Assembly: GCA_039025235.1 (NCBI GenBank)
Contig: JBCCOS010000015.1
Coordinates: 32,347-96,346, forward strand
Reading direction: 5' to 3'
DNA length: 64,000 nt
Source of the DNA: MED-G105 sp039025235
GTDB taxonomy: Bacteria; Pseudomonadota; Alphaproteobacteria; Caulobacterales; Parvularculaceae
The position numbers and the translations under genes were made by a program. This document shows, one piece after another, positions 8,435 through 18,339 of the stretch (the first letter of the stretch is position 1; the number at the start of each line of letters is the position of its first letter). The notes under the pieces were generated by a model, which worked only from the letters and a program-made list of their open reading frames with translations, was not told the origin of the DNA and made no database searches.

Positions 8435-10090
8435 TTAAACCCGATGGATCATGACCCGGACGATTGGCCGTTTCCCCCAAGTTTCCATCATTCGATTTCG
8501 AACGGCCCGGGTGACGGCAGTTTCAATCGCGACAGGGTCGCGGCGCCTTCCCGCGGAAAGAAGATAAAATGCATCCTCCGCCGTCTCCACCAGGAGGGCA
8601 TCAGTTAATTCACCGTTCCCTGATATCGTGGGCGTTCCGACCAATTCAACAATTGGCGTTGTCGCAAGTTCACCAGCCTCTTCTAAGGCAAGCGATACCA
8701 TAACCAGGCCTGCAAAGCTTAATTTTTTTCTCTCATTGAGAGCCGGTGATCCCGTCGGCATAAGATGTGATCCGTCGAGCATCAGGCGACCGTTGGGGAC
8801 CTCGTCGATAACAATGACGTCTCCAGGGGCAATGCGTATCAAATCGCCATTTCGCGGTGAAAGTGACCCCTCCACACCTAGCTCAATGGCAAACTCTGCA
8901 TGACGTTCTAGGTGCCGTGCCTCCCCATGAACAGGAATAACAAAATCCGGCTCAACCCATCCGTACATTTTCTTCAGCTCATCCTGATTTGGGTGTCCGG
9001 ATACGTGAACAAATGCGTCACCCTCGCCAATTAAATGAACACCGAGCTCAACGAGATCATTTTGCATCGTGTAAATCTCGCGTTCGTTCCCTGGAATCAC
9101 CTTTGAGGAAAAAATGACGGTGTCCCCTTCCGTTAGCGAAACATCCGGATGGTCATCCCGCGCCATTCGCGACAATGCAGCGCGTGGTTCGCCCTGACTA
9201 CCCGTGCACAAAAAAAGAATATGTTCACGCGGGATATAGGCAGCTTCTTTCGCAGAAACGAAAGTAATATCTTCTGGCAATAGTCCCGTGGCGCGTGCTG
9301 CATCAACAATGCGAAGCATCGATCGACCTAACAAACAAACACTTCGATCAGCGTCTTTTGCGGCAAGGCAAATAGAAACGACCCTGCCAAAATTAGAGGC
9401 GAACGTTGTAACGGCTACCCTGCCTTTTTGTTCTTTGATGATTGTCGCGAGCGTTTCTTTTACTTGGGTTTCTGAACCCGATACCCCTGTCGAAAATACG
9501 TTGGTCGAATCACAGACCATCGTTGAGATACCTTCAGCCGCAAATGATTTAATTGCCGCTTCATCCGCGCATGGCCCTATTGTTGGCGTTGGATCAAGCT
9601 TCCAATCACCAGTATGCAGGACATTTGTAATTGGTGTACGGATCGCGATTCCGCTCGGTTCTGGAATTGAATGCGTTAAAGTCAAATATTCTAAATCGAA
9701 AGGTCCAAGTGTGAAACGAGCGCCAGTATTTATGACGCGTAAATCAACACTAACACCCGCTTCTAAGAGTTTTGCCTCCACTAATTTTGCAGTAAACGGC
9801 GTTGCAAACACTGGACATTGCAACTTCGGTGCTAGCAAGGCGACCGCCCCAATGTGATCCTCGTGACCGTGCGTCAGCAGCAAGCCGAGCAGATTTTCTT
9901 CTAAAATAAAAGAGGGATCGGGGCAGATTAGTTCGATGCCGGGCATCGAGAGATCACCAAACATGACGCCGCAATCAATCATGACCCATTTGCGGTTCTT
10001 CGGTGGTCCAAACCCGTAGCAATTCATGTTCATGCCGATTTCCCCCGATCCACCTAACGGAAGAAAAACTAGTTCATCTTTGTTCGCCAA
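8435..10090 (-). CDS. rnj: Ribonuclease J
   Basis: A 551-residue metallo-beta-lactamase/beta-CASP ribonuclease that degrades and matures RNA, with endonuclease and 5'-exonuclease activity. The zinc motif is H74-x-H76-x-D78-H79 in LLTHGHEDHIGA. Further family blocks are LHTGDWKLD, CDSTNVFSTG, the TFASNFGRV segment, FLCTGSQGEPRAAL and VSGHPNQDELK, and then a small C-terminal domain. The start is TTG, with AGGA eight bases upstream; no ATG fits. It follows coaX on the same strand, as it often does in alphaproteobacteria. Confidence 0.93.
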   Translation of the reverse strand: MANKDELVFLPLGGSGEIGMNMNCYGFGPPKNRKWVMIDCGVMFGDLSMPGIELICPDPSFILEENLLGLLLTHGHEDHIGAVALLAPKLQCPVFATPFTAKLVEAKLLEAGVSVDLRVINTGARFTLGPFDLEYLTLTHSIPEPSGIAIRTPITNVLHTGDWKLDPTPTIGPCADEAAIKSFAAEGISTMVCDSTNVFSTGVSGSETQVKETLATIIKEQKGRVAVTTFASNFGRVVSICLAAKDADRSVCLLGRSMLRIVDAARATGLLPEDITFVSAKEAAYIPREHILFLCTGSQGEPRAALSRMARDDHPDVSLTEGDTVIFSSKVIPGNEREIYTMQNDLVELGVHLIGEGDAFVHVSGHPNQDELKKMYGWVEPDFVIPVHGEARHLERHAEFAIELGVEGSLSPRNGDLIRIAPGDVIVIDEVPNGRLMLDGSHLMPTGSPALNERKKLSFAGLVMVSLALEEAGELATTPIVELVGTPTISGNGELTDALLVETAEDAFYLLSAGRRRDPVAIETAVTRAVRNRMMETWGKRPIVRVMIHRV

Positions 10091-10212
10091 TAGTTTGGTC
10101 CTGATCGATTTAAGCTCGATGGTTTGAGCGTTTCATTTCAGCGTGGGGCTTGCATCACGCGTGCAAGTTTTGAGATGGTCAATGTTAATGGTAGCGTTGG
10201 CTGACCCAACCC

Positions 10213-11004
10213 CTAGTCGCTAATTCTACCTGCGGCCTTTGCGCGCCTGTACACTTCGATAAGCCCACGAATAGTTAAATCCGTGTCAAAATAATCGATT
10301 TTGTCTGTGGCCCCCTCAAACAGACTTGCAATACCACCGGTTGCAACGACCTTAAGGTCATCAGGATACTCTTTCTTAATATGATGAATGAGCCCTTCGA
10401 TAAGGCCAATATACCCCCAAAAGACTCCTGACTTCATCGCACCGACGGTATCGACACCAATAACGGTCTCAGGCTCTTCAATAGCGACCCGGGGTAATTG
10501 TGCCGCAGCATCATGGAGCGCCTGCATGGACAGATTTAACCCTGGGGCAATCACACCCCCTTCAAAACCACCGTCAGCGCCAACCACATCGAAATTCGTT
10601 GCTGTACCAGAATCAACGATGACGAGCGGGCCTCCGTATTTTGTATAGCCCCCTACTGAGTTCACAAGCCGATCTGCCCCCGCTTCCGATGGTTTCGGAA
10701 TTCTCACCGGGACGCCCGGGATGGTTTCAGCGGAGATTACATAAGGCTCTCGATTGAAATATCGACGCGATAAATTCCGCAAATGAAAAAGCGACTGTGG
10801 CACCACATTCGATATCACACAGTCGCGAACATCACTGAGGTTACAGCCTGAAAACTGGAGAAGTTGGGAAAGCCAGACAGCATATTCATCAGCTGTACGC
10901 GTTTTTGATGTGGACGTGCGCCACTGGGCGACAGGTGTCATTCCATCCAAGTCGATCAAAGCGATCACAGAATTTGTGTTTCCAACATCAATCGCGAGTA
11001 ACAT
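10213..11004 (-). CDS. coaX: Type III pantothenate kinase
   Basis: This enzyme phosphorylates pantothenate, the first step of coenzyme A synthesis. At 263 residues it has the normal length. It shows the N-terminal phosphate-binding motif LLAIDVGNTNS, the AGADRLVNSVGGY block, IVDSGTATNFDVV and GGVIAPGL. It lies between birA and rnj on the minus strand. It is worth noting that panC, from the same pathway, lies in the same window about 10 kb away. Confidence 0.95.
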   Translation of the reverse strand: MLLAIDVGNTNSVIALIDLDGMTPVAQWRTSTSKTRTADEYAVWLSQLLQFSGCNLSDVRDCVISNVVPQSLFHLRNLSRRYFNREPYVISAETIPGVPVRIPKPSEAGADRLVNSVGGYTKYGGPLVIVDSGTATNFDVVGADGGFEGGVIAPGLNLSMQALHDAAAQLPRVAIEEPETVIGVDTVGAMKSGVFWGYIGLIEGLIHHIKKEYPDDLKVVATGGIASLFEGATDKIDYFDTDLTIRGLIEVYRRAKAAGRISD

Positions 11005-11143
11005 AACTATACTGGACCCAATTCTGACAACGCCGCTATCTTCTACAACCAGTGTCGGTCAATCAATGGTTCAGCTCTTTGAAAGAGCGCTTGAAGGTGC
11101 AACGCCCGTGCACCCTTTCTTTAAGAAGCTAACCGAACTTCTC

Positions 11144-11929
11144 TTACTGTTTATCAAAAAATAGCGATCCAGCGGAAAAAACTTTTTCTTCGCCGTCAAC
11201 CTTAAGAATTAGCGCACCAGTCATATCAATTCCAAGGAATTTACCTGTTATTGAGCGTGCCGTTTCCTTTTCATCAGGAATATCAAGTATCACGTCTCGT
11301 CCAACTCCATAAGCCCGCGCCAACCAGGCATCACGTACAGGAGCAAAACCACTTCGATTCCATTCATTTTGCCAAACAGTGAAGACTTCGTCGTATACGC
11401 GCAAAAATTCTGCGGGTTGAGGGGCTTTTCCAGATGACTTCTTGGACAGCCGTGCGGTTTGACGACCATCCGGACACGGTGCGTTGATCAGATTAACGCC
11501 AAGCCCAAGGCATAGGACAAAGCCATTCGGGACATCCTTCAACTCCAATAGGATTCCTGATATTTTCCGGCCATCGAGCAATGCATCATTGGGCCATTTT
11601 AGGGTAAAATCTCCTTGAGGCGCATATCTTTTCAGCGCCTCATGCAGAGCGACCGCGGCAACAAACGAAAGCTGGGACTGGCGCGCTAGATCCTTTAACG
11701 GTGCCCCGCCGTTAAAATCACGGGCTTCAAAAATATAGGTTGCTGCGAGATCGCCCGGACCATGCACCCATGGCGTCCCTCGTCGACCATACCCACCATA
11801 TTGTTCAATTGCGATTAACCATAGCGGGCCTCTCTCGCCCACAGAAATGCGCCGCGTGGCCTCTGCACTTGTTGAATCAATTCGATTTAACGTTTCAACC
11901 CGTGCACCAGATTCAAAGGCGAGAGGCAA
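11144..11929 (-). CDS. birA: Biotin--[acetyl-CoA carboxylase] ligase
   Basis: This enzyme activates biotin with ATP and attaches it to the carboxyl carrier protein. At 261 residues it is the short form without the N-terminal DNA-binding domain, so it is not a repressor. Motifs seen are the DSTSAEA region, GYGRRGTPW (usually GRGRRGRxW), LKWPNDALLDGRKISGILLE and GLGVNL. The start is TTG at 11929: a stop codon lies directly upstream in frame, and GGAG sits nine bases before the TTG. The gene begins 21 bases after nuoN and is probably translated from the nuo transcript. Confidence 0.93.
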   Translation of the reverse strand: MPLAFESGARVETLNRIDSTSAEATRRISVGERGPLWLIAIEQYGGYGRRGTPWVHGPGDLAATYIFEARDFNGGAPLKDLARQSQLSFVAAVALHEALKRYAPQGDFTLKWPNDALLDGRKISGILLELKDVPNGFVLCLGLGVNLINAPCPDGRQTARLSKKSSGKAPQPAEFLRVYDEVFTVWQNEWNRSGFAPVRDAWLARAYGVGRDVILDIPDEKETARSITGKFLGIDMTGALILKVDGEEKVFSAGSLFFDKQ

Positions 11930-11950
11930 TCAGAGATACTCCGTTTACCG

Positions 11951-13387
11951 TTAAAAGAGGGCGTTCGCCGCCCGACCGGCGAAGGTTTGCAATGGGGCTA
12001 TAAGAAATAGTAGCGCTGGAAACATCATGAATGCGGACGATCGAGAGATGAACGTTAAACGCCTGCCTCGCTCTCTTTCAAAAGCAGGCGCTGGATCAGA
12101 AAACCAAATGATCCAAATCACCCGCAAATAGTAAAAAGCAGCAACAGCACTTATTAGTAACCCAACAACCGCTAGCCAAATTAAGCCTGCTTCAATCGCC
12201 GCACTAAACACAAATAGCTTTCCGAAAAAACCACCCATCGGGGGCACACCCGCAAGCGAGAAAAACAATACGGTCATCGTTAAAGCCAATCCCGTATCCG
12301 TTTCTTTCAGCCCTGCCAGATCTGAGATTTTTTCAGTAACCCCGCCTTGACGGCGCATCAGTAAAATGCAGGCGAAAACGCCGATCGTCATGACCACATA
12401 AATCGCCATGTAAATCAGCACCCCACTTACACCATCAACCGTCCCAGCGGATAATCCCACAAGGGCAAATCCCATATGACCAATTGAAGAATACGCCATC
12501 AGCCGTTTTATGTTGGTCTGCATGATCGCAGAAAAAGAACCGACTAACATTGAAGCCACGGCGATCATTGCGATAACGGGTTGCCAGTCGTCCATTATAT
12601 CTGGGAACGGACTGACCAATGCGCGCGCGAACAAAGCCATTGCAGCAAATTTTGGTGCGGCCGCAAAAAAAGCAGTCACAGGGGTTGGCGCCCCCTCATA
12701 AACATCAGGCGTCCACATGTGAAATGGTGCAGCGGAGACCTTAAAAGCCAGTCCGGAAATGAGAAAAACAAGACCAATAACTAGGCCCGGTCCGGCACCG
12801 TTCGCCAGCACTTGCGAAATGTCATCGAATGACATGGAACCGGTGAAGCCGTAAATCAAAGACGCACCATAAAGCAGTAACCCTGACGAAAGCGCTCCAA
12901 GAACAAAATATTTTAGCCCGGCTTCAGTGGAGCGCCGACTATCGCGATTGAACGCAGCAAGCACGTAGAGAGCAAGGCTTTGTGTCTCGATCCCCATATA
13001 TAAGGCAATAAGGTCATTGGCAGACACCATCAGGGCCATACCAAATGATGCGAGTACAATAAGGGCGGAATATTCGAAACGCGCGAGCTGCTCGCTGCCT
13101 GGCGAGCGTTGAGACAGAATGATCGCAAAAGCGGCCGCAGCGAAGATGATGATTTTGGAAAAGCTAGAGAACGCATCGAGCCGAAAAGCGCCATCAAAAA
13201 GATCTGTTTGCGCGCCACCAGCGGCAGCAACCAACATCAAAGCAAGCAACAAAAGCGTAATACCAATCAGCGGCGCGAGCCCTGCCCCTTCTGCTTTTAG
13301 TGTCACCCCAAGGACGAGTATGGCCATCGCTCCAAAAACGAGCAGTAGCTCTGGTAAAATCAAATTGAGGACTTCAAGTAAATTCAC
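11951..13387 (-). CDS. nuoN: NADH-quinone oxidoreductase subunit N
   Basis: A 478-residue antiporter-like membrane subunit of respiratory complex I, taking part in proton pumping. It has about 14 hydrophobic segments with the buried charged residues of the family, including KxxAAPFHMWTPDVYEGAPTPV and LMAYSSIGHMGF. The start is GTG, overlapping the nuoM stop codon in GTGA, which indicates translational coupling. It is the last gene of the nuo operon. Confidence 0.96.
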   Translation of the reverse strand: MNLLEVLNLILPELLLVFGAMAILVLGVTLKAEGAGLAPLIGITLLLLALMLVAAAGGAQTDLFDGAFRLDAFSSFSKIIIFAAAAFAIILSQRSPGSEQLARFEYSALIVLASFGMALMVSANDLIALYMGIETQSLALYVLAAFNRDSRRSTEAGLKYFVLGALSSGLLLYGASLIYGFTGSMSFDDISQVLANGAGPGLVIGLVFLISGLAFKVSAAPFHMWTPDVYEGAPTPVTAFFAAAPKFAAMALFARALVSPFPDIMDDWQPVIAMIAVASMLVGSFSAIMQTNIKRLMAYSSIGHMGFALVGLSAGTVDGVSGVLIYMAIYVVMTIGVFACILLMRRQGGVTEKISDLAGLKETDTGLALTMTVLFFSLAGVPPMGGFFGKLFVFSAAIEAGLIWLAVVGLLISAVAAFYYLRVIWIIWFSDPAPAFERERGRRLTFISRSSAFMMFPALLFLIAPLQTFAGRAANALF

Positions 13388-15003
13388 TTTGCTGGTCCAC
13401 TGATACTATTCTTAGCGCCAAATGCGTCACTCGTATCGGCAAAGAACGACGCGTCGAATATATTCAAAACGATATCCACCGATGGCGAAAAAACCGCGAG
13501 CAATGGACTAGGATTAACACCGAAATATAGTGCCAATCCCATAAGTGTGCCCAAAAGGGCCATCTCGCGATTGTTGATATCAGGAATCTCCAATAGCGCT
13601 TCTTTCTCCAATTTGCCGTATACGACCTTTCGAAACAGGCGAAGCCCATAGGCCGCTGAGAGGATCACACCGAATGCGGCGAAAAACGCAACCAAGGCGT
13701 TGACCTGAAAAGCACCCGCCATCGTCAAAAATTCACCGACAAACCCCGAAACGCCCGGCAACCCGACATTGCCCATTGTGAAGAATAAAAACAAAAATGC
13801 GTAAAATGGCATTCTATGGACAAGGCCACCATAGGCATCGATCTCTCGCGTATGCATACGGTCGTAAACAACGCCCACGCATAAAAAAAGAGCCCCTGAT
13901 ATAAAGCCGTGCGAAACCATTTGAAATAATGCGCCCTCAACACCCTGTTTGGTTCCGGTGAAGATCCCCATCGTCACAAAACCCATGTGCGCGACGGACG
14001 AGTAAGCAATGAGCTTCTTCATATCCTCCTGCGCCAACGCCACAAGTGACGTATAGACAATCGCAACGATAGAAAGAGCAAAAACCAGATTTGCAAATTG
14101 GACACTTGCGTCGGGAAACATTGGTAAGGAGAAGCGAATAAAACCGTACCCTGCCATTTTCAAAAGGATTGCGGCGAGCAGAACAGACCCCGCCGTTGGC
14201 GCTTGAACATGCGCATCAGGAAGCCAGGTGTGAACCGGCCACATTGGCGTCTTTACAGCGAAAGACGCAAAGAATGCCAACCAAAGCCATGTCTGCGCTT
14301 GGAGAGGAAAGCGCGTCGTTTGCAGCGTCGGAATGTCCGTTGTTCCGGTCTCACCATACATCCAGAGGATCGCAACAAGCATCATCACAGAGCCAACAAA
14401 TGTATAAAGAAAGAATTTAATGGCCGCGTAGATCCGGCTATCCATGAGATAGCCAGCGAACTCTTTTTTGCCTTCAGCTCCCCAAATTCCAATAATCAAG
14501 AACATCGGGATGAGACTGCCTTCAAAAAAGAAGTAGAACAGCATCAGATCAAGTGCGCAGAAAACACCGATGATCAGCGTTTCCATAATCAGGAAAGCAA
14601 TCATATAGTCGCTAACGCGCTTATTGATCGACGTCCATGACGCTAAAATACAAACTGGAAAAAAGAAAGTCGTGAGGAGAACGAATAAGACGGAAACGCC
14701 GTCCACGCCCATTTTGTAGTTAATTCCATTCCCAAGCCATGGGGCTTCTTCCACGAATTGATAGGTCCCGATCGAAGGATCGTAGTAGGTAATATAGATA
14801 AAAACCGATAATAGAAAAACAGCGACCGTCGTAAATAAAGAAATCCGCCGCGCGGTATTATCAAGAAACGGCTTCTCACTGACGATAACAGCGCCAGTTT
14901 CATCTTTCTTCGCCCAAACCCGACTCAATCCGATAAATAGTGCCCCCGTCAAAGGAAGAAATGTCAGAAGGCTGAGCCATGGAATGAAAAGCGGTTCGTC
15001 CAC
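13384..15003 (-). CDS. nuoM: NADH-quinone oxidoreductase subunit M
   Basis: A 539-residue antiporter-like subunit of complex I. It carries the family blocks FFFEGSLIPMFLIIGIWG, PMWPVHTWLPDAHVQAPTAG and LIAYSSVAHMGFVTMGIF, and about 14 membrane segments. The start is GTG, overlapping the nuoL stop codon by one base (TAGTG), and the end overlaps nuoN. It therefore appears coupled to both neighbours. Confidence 0.97.
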   Translation of the reverse strand: MDEPLFIPWLSLLTFLPLTGALFIGLSRVWAKKDETGAVIVSEKPFLDNTARRISLFTTVAVFLLSVFIYITYYDPSIGTYQFVEEAPWLGNGINYKMGVDGVSVLFVLLTTFFFPVCILASWTSINKRVSDYMIAFLIMETLIIGVFCALDLMLFYFFFEGSLIPMFLIIGIWGAEGKKEFAGYLMDSRIYAAIKFFLYTFVGSVMMLVAILWMYGETGTTDIPTLQTTRFPLQAQTWLWLAFFASFAVKTPMWPVHTWLPDAHVQAPTAGSVLLAAILLKMAGYGFIRFSLPMFPDASVQFANLVFALSIVAIVYTSLVALAQEDMKKLIAYSSVAHMGFVTMGIFTGTKQGVEGALFQMVSHGFISGALFLCVGVVYDRMHTREIDAYGGLVHRMPFYAFLFLFFTMGNVGLPGVSGFVGEFLTMAGAFQVNALVAFFAAFGVILSAAYGLRLFRKVVYGKLEKEALLEIPDINNREMALLGTLMGLALYFGVNPSPLLAVFSPSVDIVLNIFDASFFADTSDAFGAKNSISGPAK

Positions 15004-17174
15004 TATCCCCCCCTCGTCAGAACAAAGGTCATCAAGATCGCAACGCCCAGCAACATGGCAAAAGCATAATGATACATATATCCAGTTTGTACCTTGACGA
15101 TTCGCTTGGCGCTTGCGGCGACACTGGCGGCAACGCCATCGGGACCAAACCCGTCGATCAACCAGCCATCGCCACGCTTCCAGAGGAACCGACCGAACAG
15201 CAATGCTGGCTTAACGAGGATAAAGTCGTACACCTCATCAAAATACCATTTGTTTTTTAGAAATCCGTAGATGAATCCACCTTCGCGAAGGACCCCAGGC
15301 CTTAAGGGATCTGAAGCGAGATAGTGTTGCGCCGCTGACATCGTTCCAATTATCATCGCGATCAGTGGTGCCCACAAAACCCATAACGGCACATGATGCT
15401 CTTCACCATAGTGTTCACTATCGTGATGCTGTTTACTATTGTGATGTCCACTAGGGTCACTATCGTAATCAACCGCATGACTTGCCCCCTCTTTTTTTTC
15501 ATCATGGTGCGTATTTTCCTGACCATATTGTTTTAACAAGGGATCGGCGCCGTCGTGATGCTGCGCATCGTCCTCTACAAACGCACTTTTATAAATGGTG
15601 CCATTCCAGAACCTGTCTTTGTCGGGCCCAACAAACTGAGGATAGAAAGCCATACCAGCAACCAACGCACCGACGGCAAGCGGCAACAACGGCAAGAGCA
15701 TCGTATTTGGAACACTGTGAGGATGAAGCCTGACCGCTTCTGGTGCGCGGCTCGGTCCCCAGAATGTCAGAAAAATAAGCCGCCAAGAATAGAACGCCGT
15801 AAAAACCGCTGCGATCAAACCAAGGACGAAAGCCGTATAGCCATACGCGCGGCCAGTTTCTCCAGCGAGAAATGCGCTCTCAAGAACCATATCTTTCGAA
15901 ACAAATCCCGCGGTTCCAACAGGCACGCCAAACAGTTTCAGACCCGGAATACCAATGCCGGTTATAGCAATTGTGCCAATCACCATGAATAAGTGCGTCA
16001 GCGGCATCAGTGTGGCGACACCGCCCATCTTCTTGATGTCCTGTTCTTGGTGCATACCAATAATAACCGAACCTGAACCCAAAAAGAGCAGCGCTTTAAA
16101 AAAGGCATGCGTGAACAGATGAAACATTGCCGCTCCATAAGCGCCAACACCAGCGGCAAAAAACATGTAACCAAGCTGCGAACAGGTCGAGTATGCGATG
16201 ATCTTTTTTATGTCATCCTGCAGCAATCCAACTGTAGCAGCAAAGAACGCCGTTATGGCGCCGATAAGCGTAACGACCGCTGCTGCATCCGGCGCATTTT
16301 CATAGATTGCCGAACACCGACAAATGAGAAAAACACCGGCAGTGACCATCGTTGCCGCGTGAATAAGAGCCGATACTGGTGTCGGTCCTTCCATTGCGTC
16401 GGGGAGCCATGTGTGAAGAAAGAACTGAGCGGATTTTCCCATTGCCCCGACAAAAAGCAAAAGCCCAATAACCGTCAGCGCATGATATTCTTGACCAAAG
16501 AAAGGGATTGTCAGATCAAAAATCGCTGCACCATCTGAAGCCCCAAACGGCACAACATAGGCATTGCTGACAATAGTGGTGAAAACGTCGTCAAAACGGG
16601 CCGAGCCGAACACATAAAAGATACAAAGAATGCCGAGCAAAAACCCAAAATCACCAACACGATTGACGACAAATGCTTTTATCGCAGCATCATTGGCGGA
16701 TTTCTTTTTATACCAAAAACCGATCAACAGGTAAGAGGCGACGCCTACCCCTTCCCATCCAAAGAAGAGTTGAAGAAAATTATCTGCCGTCACCAATGCC
16801 AGCATCGCAAATGTAAAAAGCGATAGGTAAGCAAAAAACCGCGGCTGTTCTCCGTACTCCTTCATATATCCCATAGAATAAATATGAACGAGGAAGGAAA
16901 CAGAATTCACAACAACAAGCATCGTCGCCGATAACGTATCCAGCCGAACGGCCCAATCAGCAACGAACCGACCAGATGAAATCCAAGTGAAAAGCTTTGT
17001 TGTTGAAGAATTACCGCCGAGCGCGACATCAAAAAACAGAATCCATGAATAAACCGCCGTTAAGCCAACCAATGACGTCGTGATCAATTGCGCGGCGCGA
17101 AAGCCTGCCATCCGTGATATCGGCATGGATAACAAGGCACCAAACAATGGGGTGAGGACGACGAACGGCTCCAT
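15003..17174 (-). CDS. nuoL: NADH-quinone oxidoreductase subunit L, with His-rich insert
   Basis: A 723-residue antiporter-like subunit carrying the long lateral helix of complex I. Typical blocks are FFGWEGVGVASYLLIGFWY, FFLHTWLPDAMEGPTPVSAL and IAYSTCSQLGYMFFA. It is longer than many homologues because residues about 528-594 hold a hydrophilic insert very rich in His, Asp and Glu (for example HHDEKKEGASH and SGHHNSKQHHDSEHYGEEHH). The insert lies before the final hydrophobic segments and the lateral-helix part. Gene order and overlap with nuoM are normal. Confidence 0.97.
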   Translation of the reverse strand: MEPFVVLTPLFGALLSMPISRMAGFRAAQLITTSLVGLTAVYSWILFFDVALGGNSSTTKLFTWISSGRFVADWAVRLDTLSATMLVVVNSVSFLVHIYSMGYMKEYGEQPRFFAYLSLFTFAMLALVTADNFLQLFFGWEGVGVASYLLIGFWYKKKSANDAAIKAFVVNRVGDFGFLLGILCIFYVFGSARFDDVFTTIVSNAYVVPFGASDGAAIFDLTIPFFGQEYHALTVIGLLLFVGAMGKSAQFFLHTWLPDAMEGPTPVSALIHAATMVTAGVFLICRCSAIYENAPDAAAVVTLIGAITAFFAATVGLLQDDIKKIIAYSTCSQLGYMFFAAGVGAYGAAMFHLFTHAFFKALLFLGSGSVIIGMHQEQDIKKMGGVATLMPLTHLFMVIGTIAITGIGIPGLKLFGVPVGTAGFVSKDMVLESAFLAGETGRAYGYTAFVLGLIAAVFTAFYSWRLIFLTFWGPSRAPEAVRLHPHSVPNTMLLPLLPLAVGALVAGMAFYPQFVGPDKDRFWNGTIYKSAFVEDDAQHHDGADPLLKQYGQENTHHDEKKEGASHAVDYDSDPSGHHNSKQHHDSEHYGEEHHVPLWVLWAPLIAMIIGTMSAAQHYLASDPLRPGVLREGGFIYGFLKNKWYFDEVYDFILVKPALLFGRFLWKRGDGWLIDGFGPDGVAASVAASAKRIVKVQTGYMYHYAFAMLLGVAILMTFVLTRGG

Positions 17175-17185
17175 AAATCGCTAAC

Positions 17186-17497
17186 TCAATTCTTCATGAA
17201 ATTGGCGTCTTCAACAGAGATATCGCCGCGATTTCGAAAGTAAGCGACCAGTATCGCTAACCCAACAGCCGCCTCAGCGGCGGCAACCGTCAGTATCATG
17301 AAAGCGAATACTTGCCCCGTAAGGTCACCAAGAAACTGAGAAAACGCCACAAAATTAATATTCACGGACAAAAGCATCAGTTCGATCGACATCAAGATCA
17401 CGATGACATTTTTCCTGTTCAAAAAAATACCGGCCATGCCAATGGAGAACAAAACTGCGCCAAGGGACAAATAATGCCCCAATCCTATTTCAGCCAT
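17186..17497 (-). CDS. nuoK: NADH-quinone oxidoreductase subunit K
   Basis: A 103-residue membrane subunit with three hydrophobic helices. The conserved buried glutamates are visible in NVIVILMSIELMLL and in VAAAEAAVGLAILV, both essential for proton transfer in the family. It sits 9 bases after nuoJ and 11 bases before nuoL. Confidence 0.96.
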   Translation of the reverse strand: MAEIGLGHYLSLGAVLFSIGMAGIFLNRKNVIVILMSIELMLLSVNINFVAFSQFLGDLTGQVFAFMILTVAAAEAAVGLAILVAYFRNRGDISVEDANFMKN

Positions 17498-17506
17498 GAA
17501 GCCCCC

Positions 17507-18142
17507 TTAGATCCCCTGTCCTGTGATCACTTTTTGTATTTCTACCGCATCTTCGCGTTTACGCGACACCTGCTGTGCTGGATCCTGTTTACGAATGCCA
17601 TCGCGTTCACGGAATGTAAGTACAATTGCACCAACCATCGCGATGAACAAAATAACACCGGCAATTTGGAAGAAATGAACATAGTCGGTGTAGAGAACGA
17701 GGCCCAAAGCCTCGATATTATTCGGCCCATCTGGGTCTGCAACGGTCTGGGCAGCTGTTGGAATTGGGTGTGATCGCGCCATTTCTTCATCGCTGGGCAA
17801 GACCCATGCCCCTAAGACCAGGATCAATTCCACAACCACCACGGTCGCCAAAGCACCGCCAATCGGAACATATCTCAAAAAGCCTTGCTTTAGCTCAACG
17901 AAATCGACGTCGAGCATCATCACAACAAACAAGAATAAAACCGCGACCGCCCCCACATATACAATGACAAGAAGCATCGCCAAATACTCAGCCCCCATCA
18001 AGACGAATAGGCCGGCTGCTCCTAAAAATGCGGCGATCAAGAACATGACCGAGTATACTGGGTTCTTGGCAGAAATCACCATGACGCTCGATGCCACCAC
18101 AACAAATGAGAGAGCGTAGAACATGAAACTAGCAAAGGTCAT
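17507..18142 (-). CDS. nuoJ: NADH-quinone oxidoreductase subunit J
   Basis: A membrane subunit of about 211 residues with five hydrophobic segments near the quinone-binding arm. The conserved NPVYSVMFLI and AEYLAMLLVIVYVGAVAVLFLFVVMML blocks (the latter spanning a key helix) identify it. A TTG four codons further upstream is also in frame, but the ATG at 18142 begins in the usual way (MTFASFMFYAL). About 200 bases separate it from nuoI. Confidence 0.95.
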   Translation of the reverse strand: MTFASFMFYALSFVVVASSVMVISAKNPVYSVMFLIAAFLGAAGLFVLMGAEYLAMLLVIVYVGAVAVLFLFVVMMLDVDFVELKQGFLRYVPIGGALATVVVVELILVLGAWVLPSDEEMARSHPIPTAAQTVADPDGPNNIEALGLVLYTDYVHFFQIAGVILFIAMVGAIVLTFRERDGIRKQDPAQQVSRKREDAVEIQKVITGQGI

Positions 18143-18243
18143 TAGTGAGCCCAAACTCCATGGCGTTCTTTTGTTAAACCGTCATCATCGACATAACGGG
18201 GACGCAATTGATTTAATTGATCTACGGATAAAAAATTTGGGCT

Positions 18244-18270
18244 TTTATATAAAAAAATGACGCTGTCCAA
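18244..18270 (-). promoter_or_regulatory. Possible promoter between nuoI and nuoJ
   Basis: On the minus strand TTGGAC and TATAAA lie 15 bases apart in an AT-rich stretch upstream of nuoJ, in the widest gap of the nuoG-nuoN segment. The spacing is shorter than ideal, so this is only a weak candidate for an internal promoter. Confidence 0.25.
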
Positions 18271-18339
18271 TTCAGTTTATACATGACGTCGGCCCAGTCT
18301 CAGGGCGGGTATACCGACACACAGGGTGCTTGTCCCTCA

